From Cymodocea nodosa (taxonomy: Eukaryota; Streptophyta; Magnoliopsida; Alismatales; Cymodoceaceae): DNA of 64,000 bases. Each line of letters begins with the position of its first letter. Within the stretch, counting starts at the first letter, position 1. This document shows, in pieces, positions 1 to 12,247 of the stretch. Below the pieces are notes generated by a model. It was not told the origin of the DNA. It saw nothing but the letters and a program-made list of their open reading frames with translations, and searched no databases. Location of the stretch: NCBI GenBank assembly GCA_036874045.1, contig JAZBRI010000011.1:62001-126000 (forward strand), given 5' to 3'. The translations under genes were made by a program, and so were the position numbers.

Positions 1-219
1 GTTAGCAATTCCCTGTGGGATCGACCTATACTTGCACACTGATACAATAGACACTGTGCACTTGCAGTTAAAGTACAAATTGGAATTAATATCTAAATTG
101 TATTAAAGGTTGTTTATTTACTTCCAAAAGAAAGAATAGGCATAAAGATAAATTAACTAAATAAAAATAGAAGTAACAAATCCAAGTTTTTCTAGTGTAG
201 TGCTGGGAAAATACAAACA
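1..219 (+). repeat. LTR-A, 3' end of an Athila-family LTR
   Basis: It matches the last 219 bp of LTR-B (24483-24701) with about a dozen mismatches and a small indel by eye. It ends in CAAACA, the inverse of the TGTTTG that starts LTR-C. The 5' part is outside the window. Confidence 0.85.
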
Positions 220-226
220 AGTTTTA

Positions 227-248
227 TGGCGCCGTTGCCGAGGAATTG
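227..248 (+). promoter_or_regulatory. Primer-binding site, tRNA-Asp type
   Basis: It starts 7 nt after the LTR end with TGGCGCCGTTGCCGAGGA, very close to the tRNA-Asp-complementary site usual in plant Athila elements. The same 7-nt spacing is seen in A1 and A3, which have more decayed sites. Confidence 0.85.
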
Positions 249-1908
249 TATTCCCTGTGGGATCAGTAATTAAATTGCACCTAAATCACATCATTTTTGT
301 TTTTATATTTCCTTTAAGGATTTAAGATAATGATTGTGAAAAAAAATGGGTGCCACAATCCTCCTTTTACGACACAAGATTGAAGAAAGTCAAACAAGCA
401 GTGGGGAAGAACACAATGTTATGTATATGCATCATCCCTTTTTTCACCATCTTCTTCTTTTTCTTTCTTTCCCACAAATTTTGTAGACAATGAATAGTAG
501 GTGCAACAAGAGACTTGATGCTCTACAACTAAAGGAGTGTTGTGACTAGATTGAACGTTGTGGTTTAGGGACGAAGAAAAGAAATGTTGGAGAAAACCTT
601 CCAATTTAAGAAATAGTTAACCTTCGCTTAATTGAATCTGAAAATTTAGTTTTTGTTACTCTGCGTCATGCTAACTTTGGTGGAAATTTACGTATTAGCA
701 CCTCAACCTCGAACAATTGATGTCATGACTCATTTGTGGTTTAGGAAGAATAATAATGTTGGAGTTGTCAAAGTTTTAATTACGTAAAGTAACAAGAGTG
801 TACCATGTACATTGTAATAGTCTAGTAAGTCATTTCCTCAAACTGAACAAAGGCAAAATAAGAGTTACAAAACAAATCAGATTTGTCATTGATCTAATAC
901 AAGACAATGTATGCGACGAGATAAATATCAAAATTCCGACATGGAAAGGGGAAAAGCCAGTAGTTAGCTCGTGATGGAAGTCGTGATTAAACTCTACGAC
1001 TGTTACCTCATTTAAAAAGGCATATCTTAAGGCCTTTAAAAAAAAAATTATCAATTAATACTCAATGGGTAGCATAGAAAGTGTACTAAATATGACAGTT
1101 AATCTAGCAATTTCTGTAGTTGGATGCTACACAAGAGAATTCCCCGCAACTAAGTTTTCTAGAAATACTTCACTTTGAAGGCTGCAATTACTTCTAAATT
1201 TTAAAATTGTTAAGAAGAGATCTATTGCTTCAAAATTGGTGACGAAGCAGCCTTCGATAAGTTGTTGAAAAACTAAAACTTGGGAAAATATTGAAATACT
1301 GAGTGATCGAGTGAATCTATGGAATAAACTCTCGAAACATATTGATGGGGAATAGTTTCGATTATAAACTAAAATCACATTATAATTTAAAATATTCATT
1401 ACTAGCACCAAGAAATTCAACAACATTTGGAAGCAGAATAGGGTTACCTTCTATTGAAAATATAAGAAAATTGAGGTGTATGCTAGTGGATGAAATGGTT
1501 GGAGGACGAAGTTTGGTATAGGTGATTTGAAATGAAAATTGGAAGAGAAAGTGTAAGTCAGTTACGCTTGAATGTTGTCGTACGTGCAAGCATCGAATGT
1601 CAGAAGTTGAATGGATTTTCATAAAATTTTCTTAAGTTGTCGATGCCCTGTGCCAAAGTTGTTGGTTACAACATTCATTTGAAGTTCTCACCGTATTACT
1701 CAAATATGTAGAAAAGTAAAATTGAACTTGTTGCAACAAGAGAAAAATTTTTATTGATGGAATTAAAAATTGCAACATGATTGTTACGACATTATTGTGC
1801 AAATAAAACATTGTAATGTTGCACTACTCGTGTAGCACTTTATTGAAAGGGACTCCACATTTGACTTCGACAATGTGATTGGAACATATTTGTTTACGAA
1901 AGTAATTC

Positions 1909-2220
1909 TCAAGGCTTCCATCCTTCACCCCATCCATCACCACCCCCACGAGCAGCTCCTCTACCTCCAGGTATTGAAGTTACCAAGCCACCACCACCAC
2001 CTCTCCCACCACCTCCTACCCAGTTCCCATTGTCGTCATACCCACCCCCACGTCCACCTCCAAATCCAAATCCCGCAGCAGATGCACCATCAGAAGCTCT
2101 TGCTCGTCCTCCCCCACTGCCACCTCCTTTACCCCCCACCTCCAAACTACGAGCACCCATGGTCATGCCTATGCAAAGCACAACCATGAGAACGAGAAGG
2201 ATCGCCTTAGGGTTTGCCAT
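1909..2220 (-). CDS. Secreted glycine-rich protein, copy 1
   Basis: A complete 103-residue frame starting MANPKAILLVLMVVLC. Residues 1-22 form a typical signal peptide: a Lys, a hydrophobic core of Ile/Leu/Val/Met, then MTMG and Ala23. The mature part is about 80 residues, dominated by Gly runs with scattered Arg, Phe, Trp and Tyr, and ends GWGEGWKP. It has no RNA-recognition motif and no Cys-rich tail, so it resembles small plant cell-wall or apoplastic glycine-rich proteins; its partner is unknown. This copy differs from the array consensus by E31K. The start is the ATG 77 bp downstream of a TATA box. An AATAAA (1839-1844, minus strand) lies about 65 bp after the stop. Proline-rich plus-strand frames over it are antisense shadows. 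Confidence 0.85.
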   Translation of the reverse strand: MANPKAILLVLMVVLCIGMTMGARSLEVGGKGGGSGGGRARASDGASAAGFGFGGGRGGGYDDNGNWVGGGGRGGGGGLVTSIPGGRGAARGGGDGWGEGWKP

Positions 2221-2296
2221 GTTAGTGAATCTATAGACTTGAATGAATGGTACACAATATTTTCCTTTTCATTGAATGGGACAAATGAAGGGCTCG

Positions 2297-2304
2297 TATT
2301 TATA
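2297..2304 (-). promoter_or_regulatory. TATA box of gene copy 1
   Basis: TATAAATA on the minus strand, 77-84 bp upstream of the ATG, implying a 5' leader of roughly 45 nt. Confidence 0.7.
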
Positions 2305-5221
2305 GTGAAATATAAGATCAGGAATTTCACTATTTTAATTGGATTTGACCGAGTTTTAAGAATCCTTTCCAAACATCCAATTTGTTTTCTGTTGTTTAAT
2401 TTTTAAGTAATCATTATAATGTAGTCTTGGATTGCACGATGCTTCATCTGTCTATTCAGCATGGTAACAATTAAGCAATCAATAACGATCGTGGTAGCAT
2501 CTATGTTGCTAGAATTATTTTTAATATTGGTTCTAATCATCGATTTAATTTATTATACACTATGAGGAAATTTATATTTCAATGTAGGTCAGATCTTTTC
2601 AGTTAGGGAGAGCCAAACGGTAAATTAAAACCAGGAGTAGTACAATTTTGTTGAGAGGAGATAGGAGTTGTGACATCATCATGAAGGATTTTTTCGAAGT
2701 TAAGGTGGAATCTCACAACAAGATCTTGATCTCAACCCAGAAGATGTCATGACCTTCATACCTATAAGCGATTCTTATTGCAATGATGGTTCCAAAAGTG
2801 AATGAAAACATGGAGGACACCATGGAATTCATCACGCATTTCTACTACCACACAATTTTATTTATGTAACCTGAAAAGTAATGTTGAGAGGTGTGAGGGA
2901 ATGTGCCATTACATTTTACTTGGGTTTTCTCCGACATTTTTTTGTGTTTGAACAAATCCAAAAAATTTATCATTAATTCTTGCCTTACTACCTGAAAAGA
3001 AGGATGCCTCCTTTGCATCATGTTAGTTACATTAAAATACATAAAAGACGATCTGATATATTTAATTTTGTTGTTTATCAAGAAAAGTCCAAAATGTATT
3101 TGTGTGATTCAGCTTAGAAAGAAAATCGTAAGTTTGTTTAGAAAATTTGTCCCCAACTGCTGCATGCCATATTTGGACATTTTATACACCTAACAATGAG
3201 TATTTGAATATCTTAGATAGTTTAAGTATATGTCTTTGCATATCTGATAATTTAAAAGTCTATGCATATTTATGTGAGTCACATATCCAAAGGGGCACTT
3301 TAGGAAATAATAGATTGGACCAATATCTATTATCATATAAGTCTAAATTGCCATTTCAAATTTTTTCTACCGTCATCTCAATACATACGAAATTCAAGGA
3401 TTTTCCTCATCATTCATACATATTAGTGCGACATGCTTTGCATAAATTATTACATTTGTACATATTATCCTATTATAGTCAAGCGATCTAAAAGGAAATG
3501 ATGAAGAAGACTGGAAGGAAGACAACCCCATGGGTGGCTTCTATTGCATAAACCAAAAGTTGAAAGAGAAGTGGACAACTCATTCTGTGCCCACCTAAAT
3601 CACATCATTTTTGTTTTTATATTTCCTTTCGGGATTTAAGATAATGATGGTGAAAAACAATGGGTGCCACAATCCTCCTTTTACGACACAAGATTGAAGA
3701 AAGTCAAACGAACAGTGGGGAAGAACACAATGTCATGCATATGCACCATCCCTTTTTTCACCATCATCTTCTTTTTCTTTCTTTCCCACAAATTTTGTAG
3801 ACAATGAATAGTAGGTGCAACAACAGAGTTGATGCTCTACAACTGAAGGAGTGTTGTGACAAGATTGAACGTTGTGGTTTAAGGACAAGAAAAGAAATGT
3901 TGGAGAAAACCTTCCTATTTAAGAAATAGTTAACCTTTGCTTAATTGAATCTGAAAATTTAGTTTTTGTTACTCTGCGTCACGTTAACTTTGGTGGAAAT
4001 TTACGTATTAGCACCTCAACCTCGAACAATTGATGTCATGACTCATTTGTGGTTTAGGAAGAATAATAATGTCGGAGTTGTCAAAGTTTTAATTATGTAA
4101 AGTAACAAGAGAGTACCATGTACATTGTAATAGTCTAGTAAGTCATTTCCTCAAACTGAACAAAGGCAAAATAAGACTTAAAAAACAAATCAGATTTGTC
4201 ATTGATCTAATACAAGACAATGTATGCGACGAGATAAATATCAAAATTGCGACATGGAAAGGGGAAAAGCCGATAGTAGGCTCGTGATGGATCTCGTGAT
4301 TAAACTCTCCGACTATTACCTCATTTAAAAAGGCATATCTTATGGCCTTTAAAACAAAAATTATCAATTAATACTCAATGGGTAGCATAGAAAGTGTACT
4401 AAATATGACAATTAATCTAGCAATTTCGGTAGTTGGACGCTACACAAGAGAATTCCCCGGAACTAAGTTTTCTAGAAATACTTCACTTTGAAGGCTGCAA
4501 TTACTTCTAAATTTTAAAATTGTTAAGAAGAGATCTATTGCTTCAAAAATGGCGACGAAGCAGCCTTCAATAAGTTGTTGAAAAACTAAAACTTGGGAAA
4601 ATATTGAAATACTGAGTGATCGTGTGAATCTATGGAATAAACTCTCGAAACATATTGATGGGGAATAGTTTCGATTACAAACTAAAATCACATTATAATT
4701 TAAAATATTCATTACCAGCACCAAGAAATTCAACAACATTTGGAAGCAGAATAGGGTTACCTTCTATTGAAAATATAAGAAAATTGAGGTGTATGCTAGC
4801 GGATGAAATGGTTGGAGGACGAAGTTTGGTATAGGTGATTTGCAATGAAAATTGGAAGAGAAAGTGTAAGTCAGTTAGGCTTGAATGTTGTCGTACGTGC
4901 AAGCATCGAATGTCACAAGTTGAATGGATTTTCATAAAATTTTCTTAAGTTGTCGATGCCTTGTGCCAAAGTTGTTGGTTACAACATTCATTTCAAGTTC
5001 TCACCGTATCACCCAAATATGTAGAAAAGTAAAATTGAACTTGTTGCAACAAGAGAAAAATATTCATTGACGGAATTAAAAATTGCAACATGATTGTGAC
5101 GACATTATTGTGCAAATAAAACATTGTAATGTTGCTCTACTCGTGTAGCACTTTATTGAAAGGGACTCCACATTTGACTTCGACAATGCGATTGGAACAT
5201 ATTTGTTTACGAAAGTAATTC

Positions 5222-5533
5222 TCAAGGCTTCCATCCTTCACCCCATCCATCACCACCACCACGAGCAGCTCCTCTACCTCCTGGTATTGAAGTTACCAAG
5301 CCACCACCACCACCTCTCCCACCACCTCCTACCCAGTTCCCATTGTCATCATACCCACCCCCATGTCCACCTCCAAATCCAAATCCCGCAGCAGATGCAC
5401 CATCAGAAGCTCTTGCTCGTCCTCCCCCACTGCCACCTCCTTCACCCCCCACCTCCAAACTACGAGCACCCATGGTCATGCCTATGCAAAGCACAACCAT
5501 GAGAACGAGAAGGATCGCCTTAGGGTTTGCCAT
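5222..5533 (-). CDS. Secreted glycine-rich protein, copy 2
   Basis: Same 103-residue architecture as copy 1: signal peptide 1-22, then a Gly-rich mature chain with a GFGFGGG block and a GGGGRGGGGG block. Its only residue change from consensus is R57H, in the linker after the GFGFGGG block. The frame extends upstream to a further in-frame ATG at 5608, but that one lies only about 2 bp from the TATA box and would precede the expected transcription start. The ATG at 5533, in front of the signal peptide, is therefore preferred. AATAAA at 5152-5157 (minus strand) is a plausible polyadenylation signal. Confidence 0.87.
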   Translation of the reverse strand: MANPKAILLVLMVVLCIGMTMGARSLEVGGEGGGSGGGRARASDGASAAGFGFGGGHGGGYDDNGNWVGGGGRGGGGGLVTSIPGGRGAARGGGDGWGEGWKP

Positions 5534-5609
5534 GTTAGTGAATCTATAGACTTGAATGAATGGTACACAATATTTTCCTTCTCGTTGAATGGGACAAATG
5601 AAGGGCATG

Positions 5610-5617
5610 TATTTATA
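5610..5617 (-). promoter_or_regulatory. TATA box of gene copy 2
   Basis: TATAAATA on the minus strand at the same 77-bp distance from the ATG as in copy 1. Confidence 0.7.
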
Positions 5618-8536
5618 GTGAAATATAACATTAGGAATTTCACTATTTTAATTGGATTTGGCCGAGTTTTAAGAATCCTTTCCAAACATCCAATTTGTTT
5701 TCTGTTGTTTAATTTTTAAGTAATCATTATAATGTAGTCTTGGTTTGCACGATGCTTCATCTGTCTACTCAACAAGATAAGTATTAAACAATCAATAAAG
5801 ATCGTGGTAGCAACTATGTTGCTAGAATTATTTTTAATATTGGTTCTAATCATCGATTTAATTTATTATACACTATGAGGAAATTTATATTTCAATGTAG
5901 GTCAGATCTTTTTAGTTAGGGAGTGCCAAACGGTAAATTAAAACCAGGAGTAATACAATTTTGTTGAGAGGAGATAGGAGTTGTGACATCATCATGAAGG
6001 ATTTTTTCGTAGTTAAGGTGGAATCTCACAGCAAGATCTTGATCTCAACCCTGAAGATGTCGTGACCTTCATACCTATAAGTGGTTCTTATTGCAATGAC
6101 GGTTCCAAAAGTGAATGAAAACATGGAGGACACCATGGAATTCATCACGCATTTCCACTACCACACAATTTTATTCATGTAACCTGAAAAGTAATGTTGA
6201 GAGGTGTGAGGGAATGTGCCATTACATTTTACTTGGGTTTTCTCCTACATTTTTTTGTGTTTGAACAAATCCAAAAAATTTATCATTAATTTCTTACCTT
6301 ACTACCTGAAAAGAAGGATGTCTCCTTTGCATCATGTTAGTTACATTAAAATACATAAAAGACGATCTGATATATTTAATTTTGTTGTTTATCAAGAAAA
6401 GTCCAAAATGTTTTTGTGTGATTCAGCTTAGAAAGAAAATCATAAGTTTGTTTAGAAAATTTGTCCCGAAATGCTGCGTGCCATATTTGGACATTTTATA
6501 CACCTAACAATGAATATTTCAATATGTTAGATAGTTTAAGTATATGTTTTTGCATATCTGATAATTTAAAAGTCAATGCATATTTATGTGTGTCATATAT
6601 CCAAAGGGGCACTTTAGGAAATAATAGATTGGACAAATATCTATTATCATATAAGTCTAAATTGCCATTTCAAATTTTTTGTACCCTCATCTCAGTACAT
6701 ACGAAATTCAAGGATTTTCCTCATCATTCATACATATTAGTGCGACATGCTCTGCATAAATTATTACATTTGTACATATTATCCTATTATAGTCAAGCGA
6801 TCTAAAAGGAAATGATGAAGAAGACTGGAAGGAAGACAACCCCATGGGTGCCTTCTACTGCATAAATCAAAAGTTGAAAGAGAAGTGGACAACTCATTCT
6901 GCGCCCACCTAAATCACATCATTTTTGTTTTTATATTTCCTTTCAGGATTTAAGATAATGATGGTGTAAAACAATGGGTACCACAATCCTCCTTTTACGA
7001 CACAAGATTGAAGAAAGTCAAACGAACATTGGGGAAGAACACAATGTTATGCATATGCGTCATCCCTTTTTTCACCATCTTCTTCTTTTTCTTTCTTTCC
7101 CACAAATTTTGTAGACAATGAATAGTAGGTGCAACAACAGACTTGATGCTCTACAACTAAAGGAGTGTTGTGACTAGATTGAACGTTGTGGTTTAGGGAC
7201 GAAGAAAAGAATTGTTGGAGAAAACCTTCCTATTTAAGAAATAGTTAACCTTTGCTTAATTGAATCTGAAAATTTAGTTTTTGTTACTCTGCGTCACGTT
7301 AACTTTGGTGGAAATTTACGTATTAGCACCTCAACCTCGAAAAATTGATGTCACGACTCATTTGTGGTTTAGGAAGAATAATAATGTTCGAGTTGTCAAA
7401 GTTTTAATTATGTAAAGTAAAAAGATTGTACCTTGTACATTGTAATAGTCTAGTAAGTCATTTCCTCAAACTGAACAAAGGCAAAATAAGAGTTAAAAAA
7501 CAAATCAGATTTGTCATTGATCTAATACAGGACAATGTATGCGACGAGATAAATATCAAAATTGCGACATGGAAAGGGGAAAAGCCGATAGTAGGCTCGT
7601 GATGGATGTCGTGATTAAACTCTTCGACTGTTACCTCATTTAAAAAGGCATATCTTAAGGCCTTTAAAACAAAAATTATCAATTAATACTCAATGGGTAG
7701 CATAGAAAGTGTACTAAATATGACAGTTAATCTAGCAATTTCTGTAGTTGGACGCTACACAAGAGAATTCCCCGCAACTAAGTTTTCTAGAAATACTTCA
7801 CTTTGAAGGCTGTAATTACTATTAAATTTTAAAATTGTTAAGAAGAGATCTATTGCTTCAAAATTTGCGACGAAGCAGCCTTCGATAAGTTGTTGAAAAA
7901 CTAAAACTTGGGAAAATATTGAAATACTGAGTGATCGTGTGTATCTATGGAATAAACTCTCGAAACATATTGATGGGGAATAGTTTCGATTACAAACTAA
8001 AATCACATTGTAATTTAAAATATTCATTACTAGCACCAAGAAATTCAACAACATTTGGAAGCAGAATAGGGTTACCTTCTATTGAAAATATAAGAAAATT
8101 GAGGTGTATGCTAGCGGATGAAATGGTTGGAGGAAGAAGTTTGGTATAAGTTATTTGAAATGAAAATTGGAAGAGAAAGTGTAAGTCAGTTACGCTTGAA
8201 TGTTGTCGTACGTGCAAGCATCGAATGTCTCAAGTTGAATGGATTTTCACAAAATTTTCTTAAGTTGTCGATGCCTTGTGCCAAAGTTGTTGGTTACAAC
8301 ATTCATTTGAAGTTCTCATCATATTACTCAAATATGTAGAAAAGTAAAATTGAACTTGTTGCAACAAGAGAAAAATATTCATTGACGGAATTGAAAATTG
8401 CAACATGATTGTCACGGCATTATTGTGCAAATAAAACATTGTAATGTTGCACTACTCGTGTAGCACTTTATTGAAAGCGACTCCACATTTGACTTCGACA
8501 ATGTGATTGGATCATATTTGTTTACGAAAGCAATTC

Positions 8537-8848
8537 TCAAGGCTTCCATCCTTCACCCCATCCATCACCACCACCACGAGCAGCTCCTCTACCTCCAGGT
8601 ATAGAAGTTACCAAGCCACCACCACCACCTCTCCCACCACCTCCTACCCAGTTCCCATTGTCGTCATACCCACCCCCACGTCCACCTCCAAATCCAAATC
8701 CCGCAGCAGATGCACCATCAGAAGCTCTTGCTCGTCCTCCCCCACTACCACCTCCTTCACCCCCCACCTCCAAACTACGAGCACCCATGGTCATGCCTAT
8801 GCAAAGCACAACCATGAGAACGAGAAGGATCGCCTTAGGGTTTGCCAT
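8537..8848 (-). CDS. Secreted glycine-rich protein, copy 3
   Basis: It encodes exactly the array consensus protein: signal peptide 1-22, then an 80-residue Gly-rich mature chain with no cysteines. The only Cys, residue 16, is in the signal peptide. The unit around it is one of three nearly identical central units, so this copy may be a recent duplicate. Its TATA box (8925-8932) and upstream region match the other copies, so an equivalent expression pattern is inferred, not shown. An upstream in-frame ATG at 8923 is rejected for the same reason as in copy 2. Confidence 0.87.
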   Translation of the reverse strand: MANPKAILLVLMVVLCIGMTMGARSLEVGGEGGGSGGGRARASDGASAAGFGFGGGRGGGYDDNGNWVGGGGRGGGGGLVTSIPGGRGAARGGGDGWGEGWKP

Positions 8849-8924
8849 GTTTGTGAATCTATAGACTTGAATGAATGGTACACAATATTTTCCTTCTCGT
8901 TGAATGGGACAAATGAAGGGCATG

Positions 8925-8932
8925 TATTTATA
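8925..8932 (-). promoter_or_regulatory. TATA box of gene copy 3
   Basis: TATAAATA on the minus strand at the conserved position upstream of the ATG at 8848. Confidence 0.7.
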
Positions 8933-11851
8933 GTGAAATATAACATTAGGAATTTCACTATTTTAATTGGATTTGGCCGAGTTTTAAGAATCCTTTCCAA
9001 ACATCCAATTTGTTTTCTGTTGTTTAATTTTTAAGTAATCATTATAATGTAGTCTTGGTTTGCACGATGCTTCATCTGTCTACTCAACAAGATAAGTATT
9101 AAACAATCAATAAAGATCGTGGTAGCAACTATGTTGCTAGAATTATTTTTAATATTGGTTCTAATCATCGATTTAATTTATTATACACTATGAGGAAATT
9201 TATATTTCAATGTAGGTCAGATCTTTTTAGTTAGGGAGAGCCAAATGGTAAATTAAAACCAGGAGTAATACAATTTTGTTGAGAGGAGATAGGAGTTGTG
9301 ACATCATCATGAAGGATTTTTTCGTAGTTAAGGTGGAATCTCACAGCAAGATCTTGATCTCAACCCTGAAGATGTCGTGACCTTCATACCTATAAGCAGT
9401 TCTTATTGCAATGACGGTTCCAAAAGTGAATGAAAACATGGAGGACACCATGGAATTCATCACGCATTTCCACTACCACACAATTTTATTCATGTAACCT
9501 GAAAAGTAATGTTGAGAGGTGTGAGGGAATGTGCCATTACATTTTACTTGGGTTTTCTCCTACATTTTTTTGTGTTTGAACAAATCCAAAAAATTTATCA
9601 TTAATTTCTTACCTTACTACCTGAAAAGAAGGATGTCTCCTTTGCATCATGTTAGTTACATTAAAATACATAAAAGACGATCTGATATATTTAATTTTGT
9701 TGTTTATCAAGAAAAGTCCAAAATGTTTTTGTGTGATTCAGCTTAGAAAGAAAATCGTAAGTTTGTTTAGAAAATTTGTCCCTAAATGCTGCGTGCCATA
9801 TTTGGACATTTTATACACCTAACAATGAGTATTTCAATATGTTAGATAGTTTAAGTATATGTTTTTGCATATCTGATAATTTAAAAGTCAATGCATATTT
9901 ATGTGTGTCATATATCCAAAGGGGCACTTTAGGAAATAATAGATTGGACAAATATCTATTATCATATAAGTCTAAATTGCCATTTCAAATTTTTTCTACC
10001 CTCATCTCAGTACATACGAAATTCAAGGATTTTCCTCATCATTCATACATATTAGTGCGACATGCTCTGCATAAATTATTACATTTGTACATATTATCCT
10101 ATTATAGTCAAGCGATCTAAAAGGAAATGATGAAGAAGACTGGAAGGAAGACAACCCCATGGGTGCCTTCTACTGCATAAATCAAAAGTTGAAAGAGAAG
10201 TGGACAACTCATTCTGCGCCCACCTAAATCACATCATTTTTGTTTTTATATTTCCTTTCAGGATTTAAGATAATGATGGTGTAAAACAATGGGTACCACA
10301 ATCCTCCTTTTACGACACAAGATTGAAGAAAGTCAAACGAACATTGGGGAAGAACACAATGTTATGCATATGCGTCATCCCTTTTTTCACCATCTTCTTC
10401 TTTTTCTTTCTTTCCCACAAATTTTGTAGACAATGAATAGTAGGTGCAACAACAGACTTGATGCTCTACAACTAAAGGAGTGTTGTGACTAGATTGAACG
10501 TTGTGGTTTAGGGACGAAGAAAAGAATTGTTGGAGAAAACCTTCCTATTTAAGAAATAGTTAACCTTTGCTTAATTGAATCTGAAAATTTAGTTTTTGTT
10601 ACTCTGCGTCACGTTAACTTTGGTGGAAATTTACGTATTAGCACCTCAACCTCGAAAAATTGATGTCACGACTCATTTGTGGTTTAGGAAGAATAATAAT
10701 GTTCGAGTTGTCAAAGTTTTAATTATGTAAAGTAACAAGATTGTACCTTGTACATTGTAATAGTCTAGTAAGTCATTTCCTCAAACTGAACAAAGGCAAA
10801 ATAAGAGTTAAAAAACAAATCAGATTTGTCATTGATCTAATACAGGACAATGTATGCGACGAGATAAATATCAAAATTGCGACATGGAAAGGGGAAAAGC
10901 CGATAGTAGGCTCGTGATGGATGTCGTGATTAAACTCTTCGACTGTTACCTCATTTAAAAAGGCATATCTTAAGGCCTTTAAAACAAAAATTATCATTTA
11001 ATACTCAATGGGTAGCATAGAAAGTGTACTAAATATGACAGTTAATCTAGCAATTTCTGTAGTTGGACGCTACACAAGAGAATTCCCCGCAACTAAGTTT
11101 TCTAGAAATACTTCACTTTGAAGGCTGTAATTACTATTAAATTTTAAAATTGTTAAGAAGAGATCTATTGCTTCAAAATTTGCGACGAAGCAACCTTCGA
11201 TAAGTTGTTGAAAAACTAAAACTTGGGAAAATATTGAAATACTGAGTGATCGTGTGTATCTATGGAATAAACTCTCGAAACATATTGATGGGGAATAGTT
11301 TCGATTACAAACTAAAATCACATTGTAATTTAAAATATTCATTACTAGCACCAAGAAATTCAACAACATTTGGAAGCAGAATAGGGTTACCTTCTATTGA
11401 AAATATAAGAAAATTGAGGTGTATGCTAGCGGATGAAATGGTTGGAGGAAGAAGTTTGGTATAAGTTATTTGAAATGAAAATTGGAAGAGAAAGTGTAAG
11501 TCAGTTACGCTTGAATGTTGTCGTACGTGCAAGCATTGAATGTCTCAAGTTGAATGGATTTTCACAAAATTTTCTTAAGTTGTCGATGCCTTGTGCCAAA
11601 GTTGTTGGTTACAACATTCATTTGAAGTTCTCATCATATTACTCAAATATGTAGAAAAGTAAAATTGAACTTGTTGCAACAAGAGAAAAATATTCATTGA
11701 CGGAATTGAAAATTGCAACATGATTGTCACGGCATTATTGTGCAAATAAAACATTGTAATGTTGCACTACTCGTGTAGCACTTTATTGAAAGCGACTCCA
11801 CATTTGACTTCGACAATGTGATTGGATCATATTTGTTTACGAAAGCAATTC

Positions 11852-12163
11852 TCAAGGCTTCCATCCTTCACCCCATCCATCACCACCACCACGAACAGCT
11901 CCTCTACCTCCAGGTATAGAAGTTACCAAGCCACCACCACCACCTCTCCCACCACCTCCTACCCAGTTCCCATTGTCGTCATACCCACCCCCACGTCCAC
12001 CTCCAAATCCAAATCCCGCAGCAGATGCACCATCAGAAGCTCTTGCTCGTCCTCCCCCACTGCCACCTCCTTCACCCCCCACCTCCAAACTACGAGCACC
12101 CATGGTCATGCCTATGCAAAGCACAACCATGAGAACGAGAAGGATCGCCTTAGGGTTTGCCAT
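11852..12163 (-). CDS. Secreted glycine-rich protein, copy 4
   Basis: Intact 103-residue frame with the same signal peptide. It differs from consensus only by A90V near the C-terminus, inside the PGGRGAARGGG stretch, a change shared with copy 5. That shared substitution indicates copies 4 and 5 descend from one duplication or conversion event. TATA box at 12240-12247. Function as for the other copies: a secreted, probably wall-associated structural or signalling protein of unknown partner. Confidence 0.87.
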   Translation of the reverse strand: MANPKAILLVLMVVLCIGMTMGARSLEVGGEGGGSGGGRARASDGASAAGFGFGGGRGGGYDDNGNWVGGGGRGGGGGLVTSIPGGRGAVRGGGDGWGEGWKP

Positions 12164-12239
12164 GTTTGTGAATCTATAGACTTGAATGAATGGTACACAA
12201 TATTTTCCTTCTCGTTGAATGGGACAAATGAAGGGCATG

Positions 12240-12247
12240 TATTTATA
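12240..12247 (-). promoter_or_regulatory. TATA box of gene copy 4
   Basis: TATAAATA on the minus strand at the conserved position upstream of the ATG at 12163. Confidence 0.7.

Larger units (their letters stand above)
278..3591. repeat. Array unit 1
   Basis: Left edge unit, 3314 bp, starting about 30 bp after the primer-binding site of N1. It is visibly diverged from the central units. Gene at 1909-2220; I see nothing else identifiable. Confidence 0.9.
3592..6905. repeat. Array unit 2
   Basis: 3314 bp, intermediate in divergence between unit 1 and the central units. Gene at 5222-5533; I see nothing else identifiable. Confidence 0.9.
6906..10220. repeat. Array unit 3
   Basis: 3315 bp, near-identical to units 4 and 5. 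Gene at 8537-8848; I see nothing else identifiable. Confidence 0.9.

Noticed and set aside
1875-2236. His-rich and Pro-rich plus-strand ORFs over each glycine-rich gene
   Set aside because: They are antisense shadows of the Gly codons (GGN gives CCN/CAC in reverse); they have no promoter pattern and repeat in every copy because the gene does.
3147-3491. 114-residue plus-strand frame near the end of each unit
   Set aside because: It starts from TTG, not ATG, has no recognisable domain and is AT-rich; it stays open mainly because the units are young duplicates.
5222-5608. 128-residue version of the glycine-rich protein with an upstream ATG
   Set aside because: That ATG abuts the TATA box and would lie upstream of the expected transcript start; copy 1 lacks it.
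7755-8054. 99- and 74-residue minus-strand frames in each unit
   Set aside because: Low-complexity Leu/Ile/Phe frames in AT-rich DNA with no start context or family match.
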